Shown here: positions 1 through 11,053 of the stretch, piece by piece
How positions within the stretch are numbered: the first letter of the stretch is position 1
Layout: each line of letters opens with the position of its first letter
NCBI GenBank assembly: GCA_023525975.1
Contig: CM042042.1
Span: forward strand, 44,279,880-44,343,879
Source: Smallanthus sonchifolius
Taxonomy: Eukaryota; Streptophyta; Magnoliopsida; Asterales; Asteraceae
Reading direction: 5' to 3'
DNA length: 64,000 bases
Made by a program: the position numbers and the translations under genes
The notes under the pieces: generated by a model
Databases searched by the model: none
Seen by the model: only the letters and a program-made list of their open reading frames with translations
What the model was told of the DNA's origin: nothing

Positions 1-92
1 CTATGAACTTCAGTAGAAACTTAGTTTATAAGTAGAAATTGTGGGTCGGTAGAAACTTTGGTTACTACTAATGATCTACTAATTGGTGATAA

Positions 93-125
93 CTTTGTTA
101 CTACTGATGACCGGTAGTAACAAAG
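93..125. repeat. Short inverted repeat, 12-bp arms
   Basis: CTTTGTTACTAC at 93-104 is the exact reverse complement of GTAGTAACAAAG at 114-125, leaving a 9-nt loop. Similar GTTACTAC words recur at 61-68. It could be a hairpin or part of a decayed repeat. No function can be assigned. Confidence 0.7.
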
Positions 126-227
126 CTCCAACTAGTCGAATTGTTGTGATAAAAGTAGCGATGATCAATAGTCTAACCTTGTTACAGAATTTGCAGAAGC
201 TCCAACTAGTCGAATTGTTGTGATAAA
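123..227. repeat. 31-bp direct repeat, two copies 74 bp apart
   Basis: The same 31-base word, starting AAGCTCCAACTAGTCGAA, occurs at 123-153 and 197-227. The copies are identical over 31 bases and then diverge. It may be a local duplication in the unassigned segment. Confidence 0.8.
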
Positions 228-479
228 TGTAACAGAATTGTTTCACCCTATATGCAATGCTGCACCCAAATTGAAACAAAAATAAAATACCATACATGTG
301 TGGTAAGATTTTTAATTAATAAATTTTAAAAAGAAGGAAAAGATATATGAGGATTAGTAAATTGTATTCTAAGCTCCCTAAACAAAACCCTGCAACATTT
401 CAAGAAACGTTACTTATAATACACGTAACATCAACATCATCAAATTTGCAAACAAAATGATTAAGCTCTTAGAAGAAGC

Positions 480-605
480 TTACAAGCATTGATTGCAAAG
501 CGGAACTTCCCCATCAAAACTTTTCCATCCTGGTTTGGAGACTTTTATAACTCTTCTACATTTGTTGTTAGAGCAAGGAATCCGTGACATGCTAGATGAA
601 GCCAT
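480..605 (-). CDS. Doubtful 41-residue ORF with a C-X4-C ... C-X2-C pattern
   Basis: An ATG at 605 opens a 41-codon frame ending in TAA at 480-482. It has Cys at residues 11 and 16 (C-SNNK-C) and 37 and 40 (C-NQ-C), with a GW pair between them, as in a small zinc-binding fold. The stop overlaps a GTAAGC word that could be a splice donor, so this might be a first exon, but I could not follow a convincing second exon towards position 1. The pattern is loosely like the N-terminal Cys-rich region of VAL-type B3 proteins, but that is a guess. Its length alone makes chance likely. Confidence 0.2.
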   Translation of the reverse strand: MASSSMSRIPCSNNKCRRVIKVSKPGWKSFDGEVPLCNQCL

Positions 606-931
606 AGTTTCCTTTTGAGAATCCTATAAAAATGATGATAAAGGAAACAATCTCGTTACAAAATTGATGTTCAAAACAATATATGCATTTCACAAGAAAG
701 AAGATTTGTTGGTAATTTTGATTGTTCTAATGAGGAAAAAAGAGGGGTTTCAGGAGTGTTTACTTGCCTGGATATGAATTTTTATGTGGTACACGTGTGA
801 GGTGTTTTAAGACCGGATTTTAAGTAAGTTACGGAATGTTTTGATCAATTTCAATATGAAGCTATGCATATTTTTTGATGAAAAGATGGAGATAAAGACA
901 TGACGGAACTCAGCTCGTGAAGAGTGGTGAA

Positions 932-1063
932 AGATAAAAACCTTAAATGTGGGTAATTTTGTAATTGTATTGATTGTTATAATTGTTTGTAGTACAAGAG
1001 AGGTACTACAACCATATTTAAATAAACTACCATCTATTTCTACTAATTACAATTGATTTAACA
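932..1063 (-). repeat. Element F, downstream (3') LTR
   Basis: This 132-bp LTR aligns along its length with 5317-5402 joined to 6348-6398. Shared words include GTACAA, AACCATA-TTTA, ATAAACTACC and CTATTTCT. It retains the uninterrupted AACCATA|TTTAAATAAAC sequence, which serves as the empty-site reference for the Helitron insertion in the other LTR. Confidence 0.8.
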
Positions 1064-1073
1064 TTCTTCCACA

Positions 1074-1855
1074 AACTAATGACGGGTAATGACCTGTAGA
1101 TTGGATCATAAGAATACTAATCTTTGAGTTGTCAACGGCTTTGTAAAAATGTCTGCAATCTGATCATCTGTGGATATAAACTGAACCTTGAGTTTGCCTT
1201 GAGCCACTTTTTCATGAACAAAGTGAAAATCTATTTCAACATGCTTAGTTTGGGCATTAAAGACATGATTAGCCGGAAGATAGGTTGCTCCAAGGTTGGC
1301 AAACCAGTGAGTGGGAGTAGAAGTTGTATTTATCCCAAGTTCTCAAAGAAGAGCATCTAGGCAAGTTAATTCGGTAATTATATGTGCTAGAAATTTTTTA
1401 GTGGATGATCTAGAGACATTTTTCTACTTGCTTGAGGTCCAAGATATAAGGTTAGAACCCAAATACATGGCAAATCCCCCCGTGGACCGTCCATCTAGGC
1501 ACCGACCCAATCAACATCAGAGAAAGCTTGAATAGCAGAAGTTCCCAGCTAGTGTGAAGGCTTGTAGATTGAATTCGGATCTGTGATAGATTGTGATTAA
1601 GGGTGCCCATTTAAATATCGAAGAATTCACTTGACAACACTCTTGTGATTGCCCGGGGGCGTGCATGTATTGGCACACTTTGTTGACTGCAAAGGCAATG
1701 TCTGGCCTTGAAAGAGTGCATATTAGAGGGCGCCAACAATTTGACAATATCGAACTGGATCAGAAAATAAATACTGTCTCCGAGAGATAATACTTGTGTG
1801 TGCTCACAGGGGATGAGACTAGCTTGAAGTCAGAGAGACCGGCTTGTTGAAGAAC

Positions 1856-1927
<72 letters not shown>

Positions 1928-4900
1928 CGTTCAGACATCAGAATTTTACGACCTTAGCGCACAAGTTCAACACCGAGGGTAGTTGAGGTTGTCACAGTCT
2001 TTAAGAGAAAAATCATGAATGAGCTAGTTAAAAAGGGAATCGACAACTTTGTCATTGTTACCAGTGATGAAGATATAAACCAGCGTGTATAATATTCTTT
2101 TACTAGACTTGTATGTACACAAGGAAGGATCACCTGGCTGAAGTTATCTTGAAAGTCAATACCCGGCTGTTGTCGAAAGCTCTTTGCCATAAGACGGCCT
2201 CTGTTACAAGTAGCTGCTCCATTTTGATCCTTCTTTAACCTTTAAACCCACTTACAATCAATATCATTAGCGTTAGCGATGGGAGGTACAAATTACTAAG
2301 TACCATTTTTAAAAAGAGCTGAAAACTCGTCGGCCATGGCATGACGCCTCTTCGGATGTTGATTTGCAATGGTAAATGAAATGGGCTCATGTGTTGGAGG
2401 AGAGGAAGTTAACAGATAATTAGTAGAAGGACTATAAGGAGCACGAGGTTTGTGATTTTGATGAAGATTCAGAGGACGAGTTAGAGGTTGTGGAGAAGAA
2501 GATTGCGAGGTATTAGAGTTGGAAGAAGGAGATGACGGGATGGAGTTTGTAGGAGACGGAGGAGGAGTTTGGTGGGAAGTTGTAGAGGAGGACGGTTGAG
2601 GCAGGTCGTGAGGTAAAGTTGTGAAATCAAGAAATGAAGTATAGGGGTTGGATGGTGGTATAGGAGTAGAGATGTTAGGTGTGGCAAACAGGAAGTTATC
2701 CTCATTGAAACGTATAAGTGGAGCAATATATATTCGATCCGTGCACTAATCAAAGTAGTGATAGCCATGTTGAGAGGGCTTGTATACCAGAAAGATGCAA
2801 GGGGTGGAATGGAAGTCCATCTTGTGACGCCCAAAAACTCTAAGAAATGAGAAATCAAGAGAGCGATTGAACAAGTGTTGGAAGGGTGAAATGTGAGAGG
2901 TGGTTCGAGATGCCATGCGATTAATGAGATAGACAACAGTGTCAAAGTAAAAATGCTAAAAGCGTTCGTTAGACGTGAAGACTGGGCCTGAAGAGCAAGG
3001 CATGTTTTGGCAACATGAGGATGCCGACGTTCAACTATACCATTTTGTTCACTGGTATGAAGACACGATAACTGGTGAATAATGCCAAGAGAAGTGAAGA
3101 AGGATGTTAAGGGATGAAGTTCACCACCCCAATCTGTTTGGACATGTTTTACCTTAGTGTTAAATTGTCATTCAACCATTGTAACAAAGTTTTTAAAGGT
3201 AGAGAAGACATTCGCTTTTGTTAATTAAGGGAAAAATCTACATAGAACGAGAATAATGATCAATGCATAACATAAAGTAATGATGTTCATCAAAAGATAT
3301 TTGTGAATTAAGGGAAAAATCCCAATATAATAAGAATAATGATCAGCGCATAACATAAAGTAACGATGGACATCAAAAGATAAGACAGGTGCAGGGCCCG
3401 AAACATCACAATAAATCAAGTCAAGAAAGTTTGAACTATGAAAGGTAGCATTAGGTAATGATAGTTTTGTGGATTTCGATGCTAAACATTATATGCCAAA
3501 CATTAGATGAAGTCCGAGTGGTAGAGAAAGCAGCCTTATGGATGGGATAGAGTTGGGGAAGACGGAGAAAGTAGAGACCGTGTTCACTGGTTTGTGAGAA
3601 GGGGGTATATGTAGACTCATCCTTCACAACAAATAAAGAGAGTGAAATTCAAGGAAATATTGTTATCCTAGCAAAATTGTTGAACATAAAGAAGATTTTT
3701 TGTTGATTTTAGGAACATGAAGAATGTTAGATATGGAAATAATTTTGTTGGAAGAAGAGAATTTTGAAGAATCAATGTCTAGAACAGGAAGTCCCTTACC
3801 ATTACCAACATGAATTGAGTCATTATAATACATTTAAGCTATCTAGTTTGGATAAGTCTGGCATCACATGACTATTGGCACCCGTCTCAGGATGCTATGT
3901 GCTACCAGTGGTAGACGCGTGTCTCCATAAATGGAACGTGCATGTGCAAAATTAGTTGTAGGATTAGTACGAAAATTGGAAGGATCATGCTTTGCATAGT
4001 TTGTAGGGATATGTCCAATTCAAAGTGGTTACAAGAGTCGTAGACTGTGTTCTGAGTAGAAGCCAGGCTGACTGTGTTCTATTTTTGTTATAGCCTCCAC
4101 GGTAAGATCCCCATCGTCCACTATTTAAGTTGATACGATTGTTAGAGCGACGAGAGACATAGAAGGCTTGAGGGGATTATGAAGCAGCTGCTACATTAGG
4201 CATGAGTTGATAGCCAAGATGTGAGGCTAGGTGCTAAATATCAAGCAGATGTTATGGAGACTGAGTGTTACCGGTAGTTGTAGTGAACATTGTAGGAGCA
4301 GATTGTGGGGGCTTTGTTATCGTATAGTCTTAATCACTTAGAAGACCCTATTGTTCACCAAACGTCAAAAGAGAGGACCTGTCAAGAGTTATAGATTTGA
4401 GGGCATTGTATTCCTCATGCAACCAAGAAATGAGATAGGAAAGGTGCATAATATTGGTCACGGCTGAGGTATTTGAGTGGAGTTTCATTACCTTTCATCT
4501 GGAGCTTAAGAAGTGGTGTCGTAAACATCTATTACTCTGAGACAGTGTTAGGCAATATGCCTGTTCAAGTGAGAGCGAGAGTTCACAAGCAGTTATGCCT
4601 TGAACATAGGAAAAAGAGGCCTTAGAGATTGTGGAGATGATAATCATTAGAACATGAGCATCATTGTGGACCCATGTGCAGTAGTTGGATTGCATGTAAC
4701 AACTATTGTATCAATAGATCCAGTGGCAAGAACTCATTTCGGACATGGAATGGAACCGTCAATGTAGCCAAAGAGATTGTTTGAAAGGAGGAAGGTTTCA
4801 AGCAATCTTCTTCCAATAGCCACAGTCGGTGGGGCTTCAGGTAAAGGAACACTTGTGCCAATTGTTGGACGCTTTTTCTTGAGGTGTAATCGGATGTGGT

Positions 4901-5300
4901 GAAACTGGTGGCGACAGTATGGGCGAAACTAGAGGCGAAACTAGCAGGAGAAACTAGCAGGTGACACTATTAGTCGATAGTAGTAACTGAAACTAGTGGT
5001 GATGGTATGGGCAAAACTAGAGGTAAACATAGTATGCGACACTATTAGGCGAAACTAATACAGTTCTGCAGGAAGATGGTGAAACTCTCACAGTTTTGCC
5101 AGAAGAACGAAAACTCGCGTTTTCAAGGGTTTTGGTGGTAGTTGTGGCTAGAAAACATTTGAAAATTGTTGATGGTGGACCGTTTTGAAGATATATATCG
5201 TTAAGGTAACAAGAAAGGATGAAAAATGAGACGATTATGCAGCAAAGGAAGATGTCGGTGGCGTGCGGCGGTTCCGTAGGCAGGTGTGGTGGTGAAGGTG
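1074..5300 (-). pseudogene. Decayed copia gag-pol of element F
   Basis: Minus-strand translation gives fragments of a copia polyprotein in the expected order. Near 1100-1260 is the C-terminal RNase H region. At 1517-1747 there is an RT/RNase H stretch containing RPDIAFAVNKVCQYMHAP, typical of copia. The integrase and RT-proximal regions follow at 2000-4300, broken by many stops and frameshifts. The 4850-5280 end, rich in GAAACTAG and GGCGAAACT words, is probably leader or gag start. No frame longer than about 150 codons survives and an (AT)n run lies inside the RT region. It is non-functional. Confidence 0.65.
1859..1924. repeat. (AT)n microsatellite, 33 units
   Basis: Sixty-six bases of uninterrupted AT dinucleotides lie inside the decayed pol of element F. 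The length probably varies between individuals. Confidence 0.95.
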
Positions 5301-5402
5301 TTTGGCTCTGATAACAAGATAAATACCTTATGTGTGTGTAATTGTGTAATTATATTGATTGCTGTAATTATTAGAAGTACAATAAAGGGTTATATAACCA
5401 TA

Positions 5403-6347
5403 CTAGGTTAAAATCTCGTGTATTACACGGGTTAAATAAATAAAATGTTATATATTTAGTAATAAAAATTTTATATTTTTAAAAACCCGTGTAATACACG
5501 GGTTGAATAAACTAGTATATTACATCGGTTGAATAAAACATAATGTAATTTGGTAACAAACACATTTGTCAAAATATTTTTTTAAAAATGTAATTTGTCG
5601 TGACTGTTAAAAGGTTTGTTAAGTTAGTTTTTAAAACATTTTTTTCAACTGAGTATTAATTTTTTAATTTAATTGATAAATGTTAGTTCATATTAAGTTC
5701 ATTTGATTGATAACTAGCTTAGAACCCGTGTAATACACAGGGTGAAAAATATCAATATATAAAATTCTTAAAATCATTATTAATATATCTTATAGGTGGA
5801 AAAAATGTATTACATATAATAATAACAATAGAAAACAAAAGAAAAAAATATGTAAAAGTTAATATATAATTGTGTTTTAAAAATACATTAAATATACTAT
5901 TTAATATAATTTGATTTTTATTTATTATTTAATTAAAAAAATATAAGTTAGATAATTACATTTCAAAGTTTCTTATAGTATGAGATAGTTTAAAATAAAT
6001 ATGTTTATTAGTATAATTAATAATTTGTTTAAAAATATATTATTATTGAAAATATGGAAGTGTATTAATTAGAAGAGAAGCGGGAAAAAATTTATAAGAA
6101 TGAATATGGAGACGACACGTGACATTAGAAAACCTTTATTTATTATATAGTATAGATATAATAACTATTTATAATTAAATAATAAGTATTCGTAATTAGA
6201 TTTATTAATATAAATATTATTATTTAATAGGAGAGAGAAATAAAATTTTAATATTTAATAGGAGAGAGAGGTGAGAAAATAAAGATGAGTAGTAATCAGA
6301 TAGTGACACGTGTCCTAAAAAGATTTTTATTTATTAGAGTAGTAAGA
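5403..6347 (-). mobile_element. Non-autonomous Helitron inserted in the LTR of element F
   Basis: On the minus strand the element starts TCTTACTACTCTAATAAA and ends ...TTTTAACCTAG. A short GC-rich hairpin (CCCGTGT / ACACGAG) lies just before the CTAG end. The host sequence is A before and T after, with no target duplication. Comparison with the sister LTR (932-1063) gives the empty site AACCATA|TTTA, so both ends are exact. These are the hallmarks of Helitrons: TC start, CTRR end, 3' hairpin and A|T target. No Rep/helicase coding is present, so it must have been mobilised in trans. Another CCCGTGTAATACACGGG palindrome at 5486-5502 suggests further rearrangement. Confidence 0.8.
5714..6156 (-). 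mobile_element. Second Helitron nested inside the first
   Basis: The minus strand starts TCTATACTATATAATAAA and ends ...TTCTAAGCTAG. A subterminal hairpin (CCC.GTGTA / TACACGGG) precedes the CTAG end. Flanks are A and T, with no duplication. It is 443 bp, non-coding and very AT-rich. Its termini resemble those of the outer element, so both are probably copies of one family. Confidence 0.7.
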
Positions 6348-6403
6348 TTTACATAAACTACCCTCTATTTCTCTTATAATATTACAATTCATTTAATAGT
6401 GAA

Positions 6404-7625
6404 ATATTTTTGAGAAACGGCAACTGGACCAGAGAATGCGATTGCATTATAAGGTCGTGGGGTTTTTTTTTTTATCTATTTCGTTTATTCCAATAGATTT
6501 TTTTCACGTTTAGGGTTAGTTAGAATTACGTTCAATGAAAACTTAAACCTATTATTTGAATCAATTTTTAGTTTTTTTTATGTGATCTTTCGATTTTCTG
6601 TTCATTTTATGAAGAATTAGGTATTTCATTGGGTTTCATGTTTTCCAAAGTTAGAATTTCTTTATTTTTATTATATCAAAATAGATGTCAAAATTAGTAT
6701 TTTGGAGGTTTAAGGTTCTTAAAAGAAAGAAAGAGTATTACTTTTTTTTACTTAATGTTAATTAAGTATTTTCATAAACATATAGAATAAATCATACGGA
6801 TTATTTGTGCAATTAACTTTATTAATTACAATGTATGATAATAAAATAATGTAATAATTTCAGTAAATGTAAAGAAAAAAACAATTTAAAATATGTTAAC
6901 TTCAAACTTTTTTTCTTATAACTTTGAAGTGGTCTTTTTTTTTCAAAACGTAATAAGTTACTGCAATTATGAGTTATACTATAACTATGACCAACATATT
7001 TTATATTAACCGATTTAGAACACATAATAATATACAATACAATCATTTTAAATCAACAGATTTATTTCATGTTTACTCAATAAAAAAATTATTTAACAAG
7101 AACATATATTTCAAAATAAAACATTCTATATCAATCTTAGGTTCATTTAAAAGGTATGAATAATAATTTTATAAATTATTATTTTCCATGTTAGATATGT
7201 GGTATTTATGTAAATTAATTCAAATATGGCAAAGAAATAAAGTAAAAATGCATAACTTCAAAGAGTTAAAAGTGAACTAACTTAATTTTAAATAAAATTT
7301 TCATATATGATGTAAATACCAGAAATAAAAACAATTACATAACACGCCATACAGATTATTGAATAATCGTGACATCATTCTGTAAAATACCATTTTGTAA
7401 CATACCATACAATCTATAGTTTCTGTAGAATGTTAAGAACCATAACTAATTAATAAATATCAATTCTATATACCATATAGGAAATTAAAATTAGATAAAT
7501 CAAAGAACGCTAGATCTAGGTTGAGATCCGATTATGAATTCTAGGGAACGATATGCATAAATATAATCGGCAATTGTAGTTAAAGCGAAATATACTAGGT
7601 AAATTAACATTAAGAGTACATTAGT
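6404..7625. other. AT-rich spacer, no gene seen
   Basis: About 1.2 kb of strongly AT-rich DNA. Short frames on both strands show no recognisable protein similarity and look like chance. There may be an older repeat, because words such as ACATACCATACA recur near 7345 and 7405, but no termini were found. Confidence 0.5.
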
Positions 7626-8203
7626 GTAGGAAACTCACAGAATTTGCAAGAGATTGCTAGATCTAGGTAGACCGGAGCTTGAAACATGACCCAATGCTAG
7701 ACCGGAGCTTTCCTGCATAAAAACACCCAAACAAACAACCATTAGTAATGATAGACACCCCTAATGACCATTCACAAGTTAACACCTTAGCCTTGGACCA
7801 AAAATGTCATTTCCACTTTTTACCAGCGCAAATCAGTGGAATTTTAGCGCAATTTGCGCCGGCTGCAGACTCGCCTGCGCATTATGCGCCCCCTATAGAT
7901 TATCAATGCCCAATTTCAATTTCCTCACACGGAGACACCCCAAATTCATAAATTATGGGTCCCGTAGTTCATTTTCTAGCCCAAGATATGATTAAAAGAA
8001 GTTTGGGCTTTTACCTACAACATGTATTAACACTTAAACATGTGTAATCCCAACCCGAACAACTATTAACAATTATAAACTTATATTTTAACCACATATA
8101 AGCATACCTACATATACTAACATCAAATGGTTAGTAATCCACCCTAAAAACCCGACCGTACTCCTTTATTAGGTTCTAAAGAACTCAAACACCATATCAC
8201 AAT

Positions 8204-8472
8204 TGTGTGGTTCTTTGACCACAAACTCTAAACATCCTTGTGAGATTTTTAGATCTCAATTACCACATCCTTGTGAAGTTCGTGACTTCAAATAATATTA
8301 ACACATAGCTATCACATGTGAGGTTCTTAGACCTCAAACACCAACCTTAAGCATACAACAAGTGCACACACACAAATTACTAACTTAATCCTATAATCCA
8401 TACAATATACCTGACATGTAGGGTTTAAAGATCCCAATCCATCATTTATACTTGTGAAGTTCAATTACTTCA
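8204..8472. repeat. Set of six short inverted repeats with varying arms
   Basis: Hairpins with 6-bp arms and 5-6 nt loops recur: TGTGGT..ACCACA (about 8205-8222), TGAGAT..ATCTCA (8240-8257), TGAAGT..ACTTCA (8273-8290), TGAGGT..ACCTCA (8319-8336), an imperfect GGG..CCC copy (8420-8436) and TGAAGT..ACTTCA (8454-8471). Loops share TTC-T/TCTTAG-like sequence, while the arms differ between copies in a paired fashion. They are degenerate repeats of a unit that also contains CAAACACCA-like words. Confidence 0.65.
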
Positions 8473-8492
8473 GTTATACATTATTCACCCAA

Positions 8493-8592
8493 TTTGTTTG
8501 ACTTTACTCCACATAAGTTCATTATCACATTTGTTTGACTCCAAACCACATAAATCAAATTCACTACATTACCACATTTGTTTGACTATAAA
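8493..8592. repeat. Left half of a degenerate tandem repeat split by element A
   Basis: The word TTTGTTTGACT followed by CCAAACCACATAA recurs three times here and continues across element A at 43591-43700. There it is a clean 37-bp unit starting at 43591, 43628 and 43665. The target duplication ATAAA of element A lies at 8588-8592. Confidence 0.7.
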
Positions 8593-11053
8593 TGTGACAA
8601 CCGCGGTTTTTCAGGTCCTTACCGTTTCTCGATTTTCTTTTTATACGTTATATTTTTAAATATTATGATTTTATATATTTTTAGTGTTTCTTGGAATACT
8701 AACTTAGACAAACACTAAGGTCCGAACTAAAAAACCCGGTTAAGTGCATACACTGCGTATACTGTGAACGCGTTAAATAAACGGTAAAAATTAAATTCTC
8801 GAAAATAATTTTTATATTTATATTTTAGTTAAGAATAATGTTTTATAATATTATATGTGCTAAATTTTGTGATTCTTGATTAAACTAACGATCACAGGTG
8901 GTTCTTCCGTTAAAAACCCGGTATTTACCCGGTATAGCATTTTTGAAAAATTTTGAGTTTTTAGGATTTAAAATTTTTCAAAATTCATTATTTTAGATAC
9001 TAAATTTTTTATGTTTGATAAAAATGCTTACTTTTAGTGTTTAGGGTGTAATTTTTATAAAAAGTGGGTATATTTTATAAAAAATTCTTTAAAATTTCAA
9101 GACTCCACTCCCCCCTATAAATACCCTTCTCCCCCACCCCATTTTCCTCTTCTTCTTCCAGCCCAAATTGTGAAATCCCCTTCTTCATCCAAACACTCCC
9201 ATTTTTCATCATCTAACTCAAGAACAAACTCAAATCATCCATTGCAACCTTGAATCCTTGGATCATAGTTGTTGATGAGCTTTGTTCTAGTATTTTAAAG
9301 GTATTTTAACATGATTTCATTTTTAAAATTTCTGTTTTGATTCTTGCATGTGTTCTCAAGAACACCAAGAACACACACACTACACACACTCACTTTGATT
9401 TTCAAGCTTTGTTGTTTTTAAGAGTTTTTAGCTTGAATCTTGTGATTTTAACAAGGATTTGTGGATAAAAACTAGTTGTAATCATCCACAATGAGTTATC
9501 TAGTGAAAAAACTTGCAAGATTTGATGATCAAAGTGTATGAACACTTGGGTGTTCATATTTGTATTTTCTTGAATAAAAAGAGCATTTTGTTGATTTTTG
9601 AGTTTTTGATCTTGGAATTGAACCACATTGTGATTTTAGGTTATAAATCAAGGAAAACTCAGTAGCTTAGCATCAAATTTCATCTTCATTTGTTGATTTT
9701 GGAAGGTATAATCCTTGATTAAACTTGTTAATTGTTGAATGTTCAAGAACAAACATGTTATTGATGAATTTTTAAAAATTATTGATCTAGCACCCAAAAG
9801 TGGTTTTAATCAGTAGAATATGTTTTAAAATAAATATCTGAAAATTTTGGTTGTCTATTTCTTTATATATTATTTAATAAAATTCACACAAATTTTATAC
9901 ATGGAAATTTGGGAAAAATACTTCTGAGTATTGAAAAAATCTAGAAATTGGACAGTGATTATTATATGATAAACTAAGACTCTTGTCCAAATTTTATAAA
10001 AATTGGAGTTGCTTAAGTATACGTTTAGTATTTATAAAGTTTAAACAGATGATTTAGGGTTTGTATACTTCTGGAAAAATCAGGACTTGAAACTTGATAT
10101 GGGATCTTATATTGACTTAAAACTAATATGGTAAACATTTGGTAAAGTTTGGATGTGTTTAACTATTTTTCCCGAATTTGTAAAATTTTAATAATATTAA
10201 ATTCATATTAAATAATCTGAATATTGGAAAACTATGAAAATTGGTCAGAAATTTTCATTTATATACATGATCAATTGATATAAATTTCAAACAGTAACTT
10301 TATGTCTAAGTATGACTTTGAAATTATGGTCCATTTAAATTTTATAAAAAGTTATTAATTTTGGAAATTTTTATATAAAATTGATTTTATAAAAATTCTA
10401 GGGAATTTTGAATAGAAGTATAACCTCATTTAAAACATAAAATTTGACTTTTAAATTGGGTGCTAATATCACACTAAAACCCTAATTTCGGACAAATCTG
10501 ATTTTCAAACCGTAAACCGGACTTTACGCGCGTAATCGCGTTTTTGATCAAACGAAACCGTGACATGAGATTTTATCAAATGTGACTTTTTAACTACTGA
10601 TGTTATTTATTAAAATCTAAAACTTAAATTTTTAAGGTTATTAATTCATATAAAAGCCGGTTTTACAATTCTTAACGGTTCGTACGCACGCGCACGGGTT
10701 TTGGCTATACAATTGACTGCATAGCCACTTTTGACTTTTGTTGACTTAGCCACACATATTAGGTTTCCTAAGTACATTTTGTGTCTACTTATTAGTAGGA
10801 CTCGGTTAGGATACCACCGTTGGTTGTTTCATTGTTTTACTGCACTTTTTCGCGTTTCACTCTAAGGTGAGTTTCGCGGCCCCACTTTTAAATGTTTACT
10901 GTTTTACGGGGGAAAATCTGTTTCACTACATGTTGTTACTTGGGATTAGGGTTACCTGGGTTTACTTTTAGATGCATTAAGTCCCCACTTTAACGCAATC
11001 AATTAGCTTGAATAGCCGATGAGAATTATGAATAGTACTATTTGGGTCGACAC
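8593..11053 (+). repeat. Element A 5' LTR, first part
   Basis: This is colinear with 40583-43019 of the 3' LTR. Differences include a short extra CCGGTATTTACC-like piece near 8927 and an extra segment near 9265 that the 3' copy lacks. The LTR is cut at 11053 by insertion of B, with duplicated GACAC at 11049-11053. It resumes at 34246. Confidence 0.9.
9116..9125 (+). promoter_or_regulatory. Probable TATA box of element A (5' LTR)
   Basis: TATAAATACC follows a C-rich stretch (CTCCCCCC) and precedes a pyrimidine-rich region (CTTCTCCCCC), a usual plant LTR promoter layout. The same site is at 41096 in the 3' LTR. The start of transcription should be about 25-35 bp downstream. Confidence 0.65.

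Larger units (their letters stand above)
1..926. other. Unassigned AT-rich segment upstream of copia element F
   Basis: No retrotransposon protein similarity is visible here on either strand. The segment holds a small inverted repeat, a 31-bp direct repeat and one doubtful 41-residue ORF on the minus strand, listed separately. A CACGTGT G-box-like core lies near 791-797. This could be host intergenic or promoter DNA, or an older repeat that I do not recognise. Its right edge is the target-site duplication of element F at 927-931. Confidence 0.5.
932..6398 (-). mobile_element. Degraded Ty1/copia retrotransposon F, Ale/Retrofit-like
   Basis: Two matching terminal repeats of about 132 and 137 bp flank about 4.25 kb of decayed copia coding sequence read on the minus strand. 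A 5-bp target-site duplication GTGAA sits at 927-931 and 6399-6403. The minus-strand LTR start is TGTTAAAT in the left copy and TATTAAAT in the right. Next to the right LTR, at about 5303-5316, is a tRNA-iMet-like primer site (minus strand TTATCAGAGCC). Very short LTRs and a compact body suit the Ale/Retrofit group of copia elements. The right-hand (element 5') LTR is split by a Helitron. Confidence 0.8.
5317..6398 (-). repeat. Element F, upstream (5') LTR, split by a Helitron
   Basis: The LTR consists of 5317-5402 plus 6348-6398, 137 bp in total, interrupted by the 945-bp insertion 5403-6347. Joining the two parts recreates the arrangement in the intact copy at 932-1063. A primer-binding site lies just left of 5317, as expected for the 5' LTR of a minus-strand element. 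Confidence 0.8.
7626..8592 (-). other. Left part of a decayed gypsy LTR region (element L0)
   Basis: This stretch is continuous with 43594 onward once element A is removed: tandem words (CACATTTGTTTGACT) run across the insertion point on both sides. With 43594-44881 it probably forms the long LTR of a minus-strand gypsy element whose pol end is at 44882-45426. I could not fix the outer LTR boundary. 7626 is a placeholder where a TGTAGGAAAC word begins. The hairpin repeats at 8204-8472 lie inside. Confidence 0.4.

Noticed and set aside
6822..7163. AT-rich frames on both strands near 7 kb
   Set aside because: The composition is Lys/Asn/Ile/Phe-rich as expected from AT-rich DNA by chance, and the frames overlap on opposite strands.
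7748..7995. Short plus-strand frames near 7.8 kb
   Set aside because: Two overlapping frames of 63-67 codons with no recognisable motifs, lying in the decayed LTR region of L0.
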